From NCBI GenBank assembly GCA_947476275.1, contig CANJPQ010000006.1:62001-126000 (forward strand): a stretch of DNA of 64,000 nucleotides, read 5' to 3'. Below, in pieces: positions 42,404 to 49,867 of the stretch. The stretch comes from Fidelibacterota bacterium. Lineage in GTDB: Bacteria; Pseudomonadota; Alphaproteobacteria; Rhodospirillales; Rhodospirillaceae. The notes under the pieces were generated by a model. That model saw nothing but the letters and a program-made list of their open reading frames with translations, was not told where the DNA came from and searched no databases. The stretch's first letter is position 1. Each line of letters starts with the position of its first letter. A program made the translations under genes and the position numbers.

Positions 42404-43390
42404 CTACATCAGCTGCGGCATCGGGACGTGCGGGTCGAGGCACTTCTTGAAGGCTTCGTCCGGGGTCGCGGCCGTTAGGTCCCAGTTCTTGGCGACGACG
42501 CGTTCGCCGGTCATGCCGTTGGTGGCGTCGGTGCAGAGCCACACGGCGGCGGGGACGATCACGTCGCCCGGCAGCAGGCGGCCGTTGGTGGCGCGCGATC
42601 CGACGTCGCCGGCGACGACGGCCTGCTTGATGAACGACGTATCCGAGGCGCCGCCCGGCAGGACGATATTCACGTCAACGCCGGTGCCTTTCATCTCGAG
42701 CGCCCAGCACTTGTGCATCACTTCCAACGCGGCCTTCGCCGGCCCGTAGATGGAGTTGCCCGCGCGCGCCATGTTGCCGGCGCTGGTGGAGACGGAAATG
42801 ATCTTGCCGAACTTCTGCTTGAGCAGATGGGGTGCTGCGGCCTTCGACATGTACCACACGCCTTTGAGGTTGGTGTCGTAGATGGTGGTCAAGGCTTCGT
42901 CCGGCGTGGTGTAGAACTTTTGGCTATCGTTCGCGCCGGCGCCGCCGGAGCCGAAGTCCTGCGGGCTGCGGCCGGCGTTGTTGAACATCACGTCGATGCG
43001 GCCGAAGCCCTGAACGGTAGCCTCAACGGCGCGCGCGCAATCGGCTTGATTGCTGACGTCGCCGGCGACCGTGAGGCAACGGCCTTTGCCGTATTTCTGA
43101 TCGACTTCCGCCGCGACTTTCTTGAGCGCCTCTTCGCCGCGCCCGGTGAGCACAACCTTCGCGCCGCCGGCCAGGAGTTCCTGGGCGATGAACCAGCCGA
43201 AGCCGCGGCTGCCGCCGGTGATGAGCACAACGCGGTTCTTGAGTGAGGGGTGACGCAGGCTCTTAATGGTCTTCTCCGGCCAGGAGCTCTTGTAGGCTTC
43301 CTCTGCCGCTGCGGCTTGTCCCGCGGCGACGGCCACAGTTGCCGCGCCGGCGGCGCGCAGGAATTGAGCCCGGTCGATCTTGAAGGTCAT
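42404..43390 (-). CDS. Short-chain dehydrogenase/reductase with an N-terminal leader
   Basis: This 328-residue protein has a classical SDR fold: TGGSRGFG for NAD(P) binding, NNAG, SVSTSAG with the catalytic Ser, and YGPAKAALE with the YxxxK pair. Before it lies a 45-residue N-terminal extension whose start (DRAQFLRAAGAATVAVAAGQAAAA) looks like a Tat leader with Arg-Ala in place of Arg-Arg. If exported, the NAD(P) cofactor must be carried along. Neighbouring enzymes at 36.5-41.9 kb are also exported. Divergent from the rhodanese gene. Confidence 0.83.
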   Translation of the reverse strand: MTFKIDRAQFLRAAGAATVAVAAGQAAAAEEAYKSSWPEKTIKSLRHPSLKNRVVLITGGSRGFGWFIAQELLAGGAKVVLTGRGEEALKKVAAEVDQKYGKGRCLTVAGDVSNQADCARAVEATVQGFGRIDVMFNNAGRSPQDFGSGGAGANDSQKFYTTPDEALTTIYDTNLKGVWYMSKAAAPHLLKQKFGKIISVSTSAGNMARAGNSIYGPAKAALEVMHKCWALEMKGTGVDVNIVLPGGASDTSFIKQAVVAGDVGSRATNGRLLPGDVIVPAAVWLCTDATNGMTGERVVAKNWDLTAATPDEAFKKCLDPHVPMPQLM

Positions 43391-43542
43391 GAAAATACCC
43401 TATCCCGATGAAGCGCGTACTTTAGGACGCGGGCGGGGCGCGATCATCCGCAAAAGCGGGGCGACGTTCACGGGCTGAGCCTACCCTTGGAGCCTCATGA
43501 CCGCCCCGATAGACTGGCGGTTTCCGCATGAGGGACCCGCAG

Positions 43543-43932
43543 ATGAAATCGTCGATGGACATGGTGAAAGAGGCCGAGGCCCAGATCGAGACGTGGCCGG
43601 TGGAAGAAGCGATCAAACACGTGGGCGACCCCAACGTGGTGTTCGTGGACTTGCGCGACGTGCGCGAGTTGTGGCGCGAGGGCACCGTGCCCGGCTCCAC
43701 CCATGCGCCGCGCGGGATGCTGGAGTTCTGGGTCGATCCCGCGAGCCCCTATGCGCGGCCGGTGTTCCAGGAGAAGAAGCGCTTCGTGTTCTTCTGCGCC
43801 GCGGGCTGGCGCTCAGCCCTTGCGACGAAGGAGATGCAGGACATGGGTTTGTCGCCGGTGTGCCACATCGAAGGCGGGTTTGGGGCATGGACGAAAGCCG
43901 GCGGGCCGGTGGCGAAAGTGGAGAAGAAGTGA
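43543..43932 (+). CDS. Rhodanese-like sulfurtransferase
   Basis: The product is a single rhodanese domain (about 129 residues) with the catalytic cysteine in RFVFFCAAGWRSA and the family opening VFVDLRDVRELW...EGTVPGSTHAPRGML. It transfers sulfane sulfur or serves in sulfur homeostasis. The frame also begins at ATG 43528, but a GAGGGA (43530-43535) stands 7 bases before ATG 43543, so that start is preferred. No signal peptide. Ends shortly before the first copy of a GC-rich direct repeat. Confidence 0.85.
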   Translation: MKSSMDMVKEAEAQIETWPVEEAIKHVGDPNVVFVDLRDVRELWREGTVPGSTHAPRGMLEFWVDPASPYARPVFQEKKRFVFFCAAGWRSALATKEMQDMGLSPVCHIEGGFGAWTKAGGPVAKVEKK

Positions 43933-43955
43933 CTCAGTCGCACAGCGCGTCTCGT

Positions 43956-44046
43956 GCGTGTTGAACGACCCCCACCCCTGCCCCTCCCCGCCGGCGAAGG
44001 CCGGCCTCTAAAAAGAGGCGCGCCTTCGCGCGCAGGGGGAGGGGTT
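43956..44046 (+). repeat. Direct repeat, copy A (~90 bp)
   Basis: The sequence starting GCGTGTTGAACGACCCCC reappears at 44436 with an offset of exactly 480 bases. It contains two internal palindromes (CCGGCGAAGGCCGG and GCGCGCCTTCGCGCGC). A partial inverted copy (GGGGAGGGGTTGGGGGTGGG) lies at 44074-44098. Most positions agree with copy B, with a few substitutions near the centre and end. The element flanks the DUF559 gene. Confidence 0.75.
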
Positions 44047-44059
44047 TGGACTGAGTACT

Positions 44060-44098
44060 CCCCTCCCCCTTGAGGGGAGGGGTTGGGGGTGGGGGTGC
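44060..44098 (-). repeat. Inverted partial copy of the GC-rich repeat
   Basis: CCCCTCCCC (44060-44068) and GGGGAGGGG (44074-44082) form a 9-bp hairpin. The bases 44074-44098 are the reverse complement of the first part of copies A and B (CCCCCACCCCCAACCCCTCCCC). Together with copy A it makes a large inverted repeat just before the DUF559 gene. Confidence 0.6.
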
Positions 44099-44116
44099 CA
44101 CAAGCACAGAATCACG

Positions 44117-44491
44117 ATGGCGAACGCCCAAGCACGCAAACTGCGCAGCAATATGACAGAGGCTGAAAAGTGCCTCTGGCGGAAATTGCGAGAACTAAAT
44201 CAACAGGGTCGGCACTTTCGGCGGCAAGCACCACTCGGTGAATACATTGTCGACTTCTGCGAGCACGCGGCGCGGCTCGTCATCGAAGTCGATGGTGGGC
44301 AGCACAATTCTGAAGAAGGAATTGCGAACGATCGCGAGAGGACTGCCGCGCTAGAGCGCGCGGGATATCGCGTGGTGCGATTCTGGAACAATGAGGTGCT
44401 GGCCAATACGGATGGAGTGATGGACTCAATCCTGCGCGTGTTGAACGACCCCCACCCCAACCCCTCCCCGCCGGCGAAGGCCGGCCTCTAA
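44117..44491 (+). CDS. DUF559 (Vsr/MutH-like endonuclease-fold) protein
   Basis: The 124-residue protein matches DUF559: ARKLRSNMTEAEKCLWRKLR, then FRRQAPLGEYIVDFCEHAARLVIEVDGGQH, and RTAALERAGYRVVRFWNNEVL. The motif FRRQ...DF...LVIEVDG...RFWN fits the restriction-endonuclease-like fold of Vsr-type nicking enzymes. Its last 20 residues (from RVLNDPHPNPSP) are encoded by copy B of the flanking repeat and are not part of the family core. The gene is more AT-rich than its neighbours. Position between repeats suggests transfer with them. Confidence 0.8.
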   Translation: MANAQARKLRSNMTEAEKCLWRKLRELNQQGRHFRRQAPLGEYIVDFCEHAARLVIEVDGGQHNSEEGIANDRERTAALERAGYRVVRFWNNEVLANTDGVMDSILRVLNDPHPNPSPPAKAGL

Positions 44492-44526
44492 AAAGATGCG
44501 CGCCTTCGCGCGCAAAGGGGAAGGGG
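44436..44526 (+). repeat. Direct repeat, copy B (~90 bp)
   Basis: Second copy of the repeat at 43956. It overlaps the last 56 bases of the DUF559 gene and supplies its stop codon. Differences from copy A include CCCTG versus CCCAA and AAGAGGCG versus AAGATGCG. The third site at 55077-55114 begins the same way (ACGACCCCCACCCC). Confidence 0.75.
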
Positions 44527-44527
44527 G

Positions 44528-46144
44528 TTAGAGGGCCTTTGCTTTCTCTCTCAGCGCGAACTTCTGGATCTTCCCGGTCGAGGTCTTCGGCAGTTCGCTG
44601 AAGATCACCGTCTTTGGCGCTTTGAAATGCGCCATGTTGGCGCGGCAGAAGGCGATGATTTCTTCGGCCGTTGCGGTCTTGTCGCGTTTGAGCGTGACGA
44701 AGGCGCAGGGGGTTTCTCCCCAGAAGCTGTCGGGGCGCGCGACGACGGCGGCTTCGAGCACCGCCGGGTGCTTGAACAACACGCTTTCGACTTCGATGGT
44801 GGAGATGTTCTCACCACCTGAAATGATGATGTCCTTCGAGCGGTCCTTCAGTTCGATGTAGCCGTTGGAGTGCAACACGCCGAGATCGCCGGAGTGGAAC
44901 CAGCCGCCGCGGAACGCGTCGTCGGTGGCTTTCTGGTTCTTGAGATAGCCGGACATCACCACATTGCCGCGGAACATCACCTCGCCCATAGTTTCGCCGT
45001 CGGCGGGCACTTCCTCCATCGTCTCCGGATTCATGATGGTGAGGCCTTCGAGCATCGGGTTGGGCACGCCCTGGCGCGCCTTCAACCGCGCACGTTCATC
45101 GAGCGGCAGTTCATCCCATTCCGCATGCCAGGCGCAGATCGTGGAGGGGCCGTAGGTTTCGGTGAGGCCATAGCCATGCGCAACCGTCATGCCCATTTCT
45201 TCCATCGCGGCGATGACGGTCGCAGGCGGCGCAGCACCGGCGGTGAGGACGGAAACGCCCTTGGAGAGGCCGACCTTCATCTCTGCCGGCGCATTGATCA
45301 GCATGTTGAGGACGGTCGGCGCGCCGTTGAAGTAAGTGACGCCTTCGTTTTTGATGGCGTCGAAGATCGCGCCGGTTTCCACCTTGCGCAGGCAGACGTG
45401 GGTGCCGGCGAGCATGGTGACGCTCCACGGGAAGCACCAGCCGTTGCAGTGGAACATCGGCAGCGTCCACAGATAGATCGGGTTCTGCTGCATCGGCCAG
45501 GCGAGCAGATTGCCCAGCGCATTCAGGTACGCGCCGCGGTGATGGCAGACGACGCCCTTGGGATTGCCGGTGGTGCCAGAGGTGTAATTGAGCGCGACCG
45601 CATCCCATTCGTCCGCCGGGCCGGGATAAGGCGTCGCAGGATCGGCGGCGGCGATGAAGCTTTCATAGTCCATCGCGCCGAGGTGCTGGCCGTTCGGGAC
45701 GGCGGCGTCGGTGATGTCGATGATCAGCGGCTTCACGTCGCACAGCTTCAGCGCCTGGGCCATCACCGGGGCCAGTTCCGTATCCGTCAGCAGGATCTTG
45801 GTTTCGGCGTGATCGAGGATGAAGGCGATGGCGGGCGCATCCAGGCGCGTGTTGATGGCGTTCAACATGCAGCCGGCCATGCCGACGCCGAAGTGGGCCT
45901 CCAGATGCGCCGGCACGTTGGGGGCGACGACCGCCACCGTGTCGCCGCGTTTCAGGCCGGCGGCGGCGATGGCCGCGGCGAGGCGGCGGGCGCGCTCGTA
46001 CAAGGTGCGGTAATCGTAGCGCCAGGAGCCGTGCACCACGGCGATCCGGTCCGGATAGACGCGCGCGGCGCGCTTCAGGAAGGAGATCGGCGACAACGGC
46101 TCGTAGTTGGCGGCGACTTTCGGCAATTCGCTGGCAGCGGACAT
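44528..46144 (-). CDS. Acyl-CoA synthetase (AMP-forming; DmdB-like)
   Basis: The 538-residue enzyme has the AMP-binding signature YTSGTTGNPKGVVCHHRG and the A5 region HGYGLTETYGP. Late motifs are GWFHSGDLGVLHSNGYIELKDRSKDIIISGGENIS and a final catalytic lysine in PKTSTGKIQKF. Motifs LPMFHCNGWCFPW are typical of the 3-methylmercaptopropionyl-CoA ligase/medium-chain acyl-CoA synthetase group. It activates a carboxylic acid to its CoA thioester. It is divergent from an MFS transporter; no acyl-CoA dehydrogenase or hydratase is nearby. Confidence 0.88.
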   Translation of the reverse strand: MSAASELPKVAANYEPLSPISFLKRAARVYPDRIAVVHGSWRYDYRTLYERARRLAAAIAAAGLKRGDTVAVVAPNVPAHLEAHFGVGMAGCMLNAINTRLDAPAIAFILDHAETKILLTDTELAPVMAQALKLCDVKPLIIDITDAAVPNGQHLGAMDYESFIAAADPATPYPGPADEWDAVALNYTSGTTGNPKGVVCHHRGAYLNALGNLLAWPMQQNPIYLWTLPMFHCNGWCFPWSVTMLAGTHVCLRKVETGAIFDAIKNEGVTYFNGAPTVLNMLINAPAEMKVGLSKGVSVLTAGAAPPATVIAAMEEMGMTVAHGYGLTETYGPSTICAWHAEWDELPLDERARLKARQGVPNPMLEGLTIMNPETMEEVPADGETMGEVMFRGNVVMSGYLKNQKATDDAFRGGWFHSGDLGVLHSNGYIELKDRSKDIIISGGENISTIEVESVLFKHPAVLEAAVVARPDSFWGETPCAFVTLKRDKTATAEEIIAFCRANMAHFKAPKTVIFSELPKTSTGKIQKFALREKAKAL

Positions 46145-46237
46145 ATGGGCATCTCGCGGTGTGAAACGGGGTGGAGTTTGGCGAACTTTGCCAGGGAGTT
46201 CACCCCTTTTTGCGCAAGGAGCAACGGGCTAGTCTGC

Positions 46238-47533
46238 ATGGAGATGAATTCTCCTTATCAAGCAGACATCGCGCAATCCTGCATGCGCAAAGTGGCCTGG
46301 CGCATCGTGCCGGTGTGCGCGGCGCTGTACCTGCTGGCGTACCTGGACCGGGTGAACGTGGGCTTCGCCGCCCTCACCATGAACGCGGACTTGCAGCTGA
46401 GCGCGACCGCGTACGGCACAGCGGCGGGCATCTTCTTCGTCGGCTATGTCCTGTTCGAGGTGCCGAGCAATATCCTGCTCGCCCGTGTGGGGGCGCGGAT
46501 CTGGCTGGCGCGCATCATCATCACCTGGGGGCTGATGTCCGCGGCCATGGCCCTGGCGCAAGGGGCGCTATCGCTGTCGGTCTTGCGCTTCTTCCTGGGC
46601 GTGGCGGAAGCCGGGCTGCTGCCGGGCGTGCTGTTCTACATGGCGCAATGGTTCCCGGCGGCGCGGCGCACGGCGATCCTGAGCAGCTTCTTCATCGCCC
46701 TGCCCACCGCGTTCATCATCGGCGCGCCGATCTCGACTGCGTTCCTGTCGCTCGATTGGCTGGGACTGCACGGGTGGCAGTGGATGTTCATCATCGAAGG
46801 CCTGTTCACCGCGGTGGTGGGCGTGGGCGTATTCCTGGTGATGATCGACCGGCCGGAGCAGGCGAAATGGCTCACCGAGGCGGAGCGCGCCTGGCTCACC
46901 AAGACGCTGGCGGACGAATACGCGGCGCGCGGCGGGGAAAAGGTGGCGGGCGTGCGGCACGGCCTGATGAACCCGCAGGTGTGGCTGCTGGGTGCGACCT
47001 ACGCCGGCGTGATCGCCACATCCGGCTGCTTCGGGTTCTGGCTGCCGCTGATCATCAAGAGCACGGGCAATCACACCAACTTCGAGATCGGCCTGCTGAC
47101 GGCGGCGCCCTACGCGGTGTCGATCTTTGCCATCCTGTTGTGGTCGCGGCATTCAGCGAAGACACAGGAGCTGACGTGGCATATCTGCCTGCCGATCATT
47201 CTGGCGGCGATCGGCTTTGCGTGGAGCGCTTCCACCGCCGACCCGCAGCTGATGATGCTGATCGTGTTCGCCAATGTGGTGCTGGTGTATCTGGTGCCGC
47301 CGTTGTTCTGGGCGATGGCGACGAAGACGATGAACGGACCCGCGGCGGCGGCGGGGATCGCACTGATCAATTGCATCGCCAGCACGGGCTCGTACTTCGG
47401 GCCGCAGCTGATGGGCTATCTGAAGGATCGCACGAATGGTTTTGCGGCGGGGCTGTTGATGTTGTGCGGGTTCCTGCTCGTCTCGGCCGCGCTGACGTTC
47501 TTCGTGGGACGCCGGGTGGAGGCACGGGCGTGA
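46238..47533 (+). CDS. MFS transporter of the anion:cation symporter (ACS) type
   Basis: The 431-residue protein has about 12 membrane segments. The N-terminal motif RIVPVCAALYLLAYLDRVNVGFAAL and GYVLFEVPSNILLARVGARIWLARI are signature features of the ACS family (phthalate, tartrate, allantoate, hexuronate). Start ATG at 46238 (another at 46244). The upstream AAGGAG is 16 bases away, so the initiation site is uncertain. It is divergent from the acyl-CoA ligase gene, so the pair may import and activate one carboxylate. Its TGA overlaps the next gene's GTG. Confidence 0.86.
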   Translation: MEMNSPYQADIAQSCMRKVAWRIVPVCAALYLLAYLDRVNVGFAALTMNADLQLSATAYGTAAGIFFVGYVLFEVPSNILLARVGARIWLARIIITWGLMSAAMALAQGALSLSVLRFFLGVAEAGLLPGVLFYMAQWFPAARRTAILSSFFIALPTAFIIGAPISTAFLSLDWLGLHGWQWMFIIEGLFTAVVGVGVFLVMIDRPEQAKWLTEAERAWLTKTLADEYAARGGEKVAGVRHGLMNPQVWLLGATYAGVIATSGCFGFWLPLIIKSTGNHTNFEIGLLTAAPYAVSIFAILLWSRHSAKTQELTWHICLPIILAAIGFAWSASTADPQLMMLIVFANVVLVYLVPPLFWAMATKTMNGPAAAAGIALINCIASTGSYFGPQLMGYLKDRTNGFAAGLLMLCGFLLVSAALTFFVGRRVEARA

Positions 47534-48267
47534 GCGAAAATCCCCTTGTCGGAACCTGGCGGCTGAATGTGGAAAAGTCGCGCTTCGTGCCCGGGCCGGC
47601 GCATGCGCAGCAGACGATCACGTTCGCGCAGGTGGAGAACGGCTTGCACGTGACGACGACCATTCACAATGCCGACGGCACGACGACGGATCAGCACTAC
47701 ACCGCGTATTACGACGGCAAGCCTTACCCCATGGCCAATCTGAACAACACGACGCATGTGGCGATGCATCGCATCAGCGAGCTTGAAGACGAGCGCGTCG
47801 ACACCAACAACGGCGTGTTGGTGGGCAACCGTCTGCGCACGGTCGCGGCGGATCGGCAGAGTTATTATGTGCACGGCACGGGCGTGAATACGCGCGGCCA
47901 GTTCTATGTGCACAAGATGCTCTACGAGAAGATCGTGCTGATCTACAAGATCCTGCCGCGGGCGGCGTGGCAGGCGGCGCAGGCGGCCGGCGTTTTCAAA
48001 GGCGCGGCGATCGATCTGACCGACGGGTACATCCATTTTTCGACTGCAGCGCAGGCGCAAGAGACGGCGGACAAGCACTTCCGCGGTCAGGCCGACCTGG
48101 TGGTGCTGGAGATCGCGGCGGCGTCTTTGGGCGATGCGCTGAAGTGGGAGCCGTCGCGCGGCGGGGCGTTGTTCCCGCACCTGTACGGCCCACTCGACGT
48201 GACGCACGTGCGTGCGGTGCGCGAAGCGCCGCTTGATGCGCAAGGGGTGCCACAGATCAGCGTGTGA
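47530..48267 (+). CDS. Lipocalin-like domain fused to DUF952
   Basis: A GTG start (47530) overlaps the transporter stop (GTGA). The 245-residue product has two unrelated parts. Residues 1-135 read as a lipocalin-like domain (NPLVGTWRLNVEKSRFVPGP, then ADGTTTDQHYTAYYDGKPYP). Residues 135-245 read as DUF952 (IYKILPRAAWQAAQAAG, DGYIHFSTAAQAQETA, GALFPHLYGPLDVTHVRAV). The joint has no linker: YEKIVLIYKI. An internal GTG at 47935 is in frame and could start DUF952 separately, but no ribosome-binding site is seen. The combination is unusual. Confidence 0.75.
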   Translation: MSENPLVGTWRLNVEKSRFVPGPAHAQQTITFAQVENGLHVTTTIHNADGTTTDQHYTAYYDGKPYPMANLNNTTHVAMHRISELEDERVDTNNGVLVGNRLRTVAADRQSYYVHGTGVNTRGQFYVHKMLYEKIVLIYKILPRAAWQAAQAAGVFKGAAIDLTDGYIHFSTAAQAQETADKHFRGQADLVVLEIAAASLGDALKWEPSRGGALFPHLYGPLDVTHVRAVREAPLDAQGVPQISV

Positions 48268-48715
48268 TCAGCACGGCCGCCAGGGCGATCAGCACAAGAC
48301 AGCCCCATTCGGCGAAAAGGTGTCCACGGATCGCGCGGACCTTGTTCGAGGCCGGGCGGAACGCGGGGTCCGCCGCGAGGGCTTTGCGCCATTTCAGGAA
48401 CTGAATCGTCGGCGGCATGGACGCAAGGGCCGCCAGGACGAACAGGCCCATCTTGGCCAGGAACGCTGGGTTGCCCAAATAGAAGTCGGCGCCTTTGAGT
48501 CCGTAAAGCACGCGACAGATGCCGGCTGCGAGGATCAGCATCGCGCCCGCGCCGATGCCGGCGTCGATGCGCGCCAGACTTAAGATGCGATCCGGCGTGA
48601 TCGCGTCGCGCGTCAACGCCGTCTCCATGGCGAGGAAGGCGACCAGCAATCCGATGCCGATGAAATGGCCGTAAGCGAACAGGCCGTCGAGAAACAGCGG
48701 TGACATGAGTTTCAT
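48257..48715 (-). CDS. DUF2214 membrane protein
   Basis: The 152-residue protein has four hydrophobic segments, about residues 12-30, 52-72, 85-105 and 130-150. It opens FLDGLFAYGHFIGIGLLVAFLAMETALTRD, as in DUF2214, a small inner-membrane family of unknown role. His17 and Tyr residues in helix one are conserved-looking; a haem role has been proposed for related folds but cannot be shown here. It is convergent with the lipocalin/DUF952 gene (11-base overlap) and divergent from the Nudix gene. Confidence 0.8.
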   Translation of the reverse strand: MKLMSPLFLDGLFAYGHFIGIGLLVAFLAMETALTRDAITPDRILSLARIDAGIGAGAMLILAAGICRVLYGLKGADFYLGNPAFLAKMGLFVLAALASMPPTIQFLKWRKALAADPAFRPASNKVRAIRGHLFAEWGCLVLIALAAVLITR

Positions 48716-48766
48716 CCACGCAAGCGAGCCACTAGGCTAGTTTGCCGAAATGCAGAGGACTTCGCC

Positions 48767-49288
48767 ATGACCGCCATCATCACCGCGCGCAACGTCGTGT
48801 TCGACAGCCCGTGGATGCGGGTGATCGCCAAGGACGTGGCGTTCCTGCCCACACCGTTCTTCACGGTGGACGTGCCGGACTACACGGCGATCTGCGCGCG
48901 GGTGCCGGATGGGCGCATCGTGCTGGTGCGGCAGTTCCGCGCGACGATTGAAGAATATTGCTGGGAATTTCCGGCGGGCGTGGTCGATCCGGGCGAGACG
49001 CCGGATGTCAGTGCGCCGCGTGAATTGATGGAGGAGACCGGGCATCGCGCGACGCGTCTGGTGTCCTTGGGAAGTTTTTGCGCCGACACCGGGCGCTTGA
49101 ACAACCGTTGCCATCAGTATTTCTGCGATGCGGTCGCGATCGACGGATGGGTGCAGCAGGAGCCCGAAGTTGAGCGCCATCTCGTCACGCCGGCAGAGGT
49201 CGATCGCCTGATCGCGGCGGGCGAATTCCCGACGATGCAGCACGTGGCCCTGTGGTTGCAGGTCAAAGCCGCCGGTCTGTTACAATAA
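48767..49288 (+). CDS. Nudix hydrolase (ADP-ribose pyrophosphatase-like)
   Basis: The 173-residue enzyme has a complete Nudix box, GVVDPGETPDVSAPRELMEETG, with the glutamates REL-MEE for Mg binding. The preceding VRQFRATIEEYCWEFPAG is typical of ADP-ribose pyrophosphatases (NudF-type). It hydrolyses ADP-ribose or a nucleoside diphosphate derivative to AMP and a phosphate ester. Start ATG at 48767. The gene stands 51 bases after the divergent DUF2214 start. Cytoplasmic. Confidence 0.87.
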   Translation: MTAIITARNVVFDSPWMRVIAKDVAFLPTPFFTVDVPDYTAICARVPDGRIVLVRQFRATIEEYCWEFPAGVVDPGETPDVSAPRELMEETGHRATRLVSLGSFCADTGRLNNRCHQYFCDAVAIDGWVQQEPEVERHLVTPAEVDRLIAAGEFPTMQHVALWLQVKAAGLLQ

Positions 49289-49299
49289 ACTCGCGACTT

Positions 49300-49315
49300 T
49301 GTGAGCCGGATCACA
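49300..49315. promoter_or_regulatory. CRP-like palindrome TGTGA-N6-TCACA
   Basis: The sequence TGTGAGCCGGATCACA matches the CRP half-site consensus TGTGA-N6-TCACA at all ten fixed positions. It lies 100 bases before the ATG of the CHRD gene, first of the secreted operon. A possible promoter, TTTAGA (49352-49357) and TATCCT (49374-49379) with a 16-base spacer, would place it near -78. Cyclic-AMP control is a guess from this match. Confidence 0.45.
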
Positions 49316-49383
49316 GAGTTGTCCGCAATTTGGGCTTTTGGGACTGCGCCATTTAGAGCCCACCTAAAGCTGGTATCCTGCGC

Positions 49384-49400
49384 CGGATGAGACTCATCCG
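49384..49400. promoter_or_regulatory. Short inverted repeat in the 5' leader of the CHRD operon
   Basis: CGGATGA and TCATCCG flank GAC, 14 bases before the CHRD start. It could be an RNA hairpin near the ribosome-binding site (ACGGGA) or an operator. Confidence 0.3.
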
Positions 49401-49414
49401 ATAACGGGATCAAT

Positions 49415-49867
49415 ATGAAGCATCTTCTTGGGATCATTGCACTTTTTGGCATGTTGGCGTCCGCGCCGGCGATGGCCCAGGGCGCGCGCGACTTCCACGC
49501 CGACATGGCGGCGGAATGGGAGACCAAATTCACGGAGAGCCCGGGCGTCGGCACGGCGGACTTCCATCTCGATCTCACCGACCTCACATTCACCTGGAAC
49601 ATCAGCTTCAAGAGCCTGTCGGGGCCGGTGGTGCTGGCCGCGCTGTATGGCCCCGCGCAGCCCGGGGCGAACGGCGCGAAGTTCCTGGAGTTCTCCAAGG
49701 GCGGTACCAGCCCTCTTAAAGGGTCCGCCAAGCTCACCGAAGCCCAGGTGCAGTACCTGCTGTACGGGTGGACCTACATCAACATCGTCACCGCGAAGTT
49801 CCCGCTGGGCGAGATCCGCGGGCAGCTCGACATAACGCAGCCGAAGGCAAAGGAGGCCACGCAATGA
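49415..49867 (+). CDS. Exported CHRD domain protein
   Basis: The 150-residue protein has a signal peptide (MKHLLGIIALFGMLASAPAMAQ) and a CHRD domain: TADFHLDLTDLTFTWNISFKSLSGPVVLAALYGPA and the ending WTYINIVTAKFPLGEIRGQLD. CHRD domains are found in chordin and in many bacterial secreted proteins of unknown function. It is first of five closely spaced genes. Its stop overlaps the start of the next gene (ATGA). Promoter elements lie in the 126 bases upstream. Confidence 0.85.
   Translation: MKHLLGIIALFGMLASAPAMAQGARDFHADMAAEWETKFTESPGVGTADFHLDLTDLTFTWNISFKSLSGPVVLAALYGPAQPGANGAKFLEFSKGGTSPLKGSAKLTEAQVQYLLYGWTYINIVTAKFPLGEIRGQLDITQPKAKEATQ

Noticed and set aside
44870-46237. Plus-strand extension before the MFS gene (over 450 codons)
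   Set aside because: It is opposite the acyl-CoA ligase and would add an Arg/His-rich stretch to a normal MFS N-terminus; the ATG at 46238 fits the family.
46171-47529. Upstream part of the frame that contains the lipocalin/DUF952 gene
   Set aside because: It overlaps the MFS gene in another frame. The real gene begins with GTG at 47530, which overlaps the MFS stop.
47935-48267. Separate DUF952 gene starting at GTG 47935
   Set aside because: No stop codon precedes it in frame and no ribosome-binding site is visible; it is reported as a fusion, with the alternative noted.
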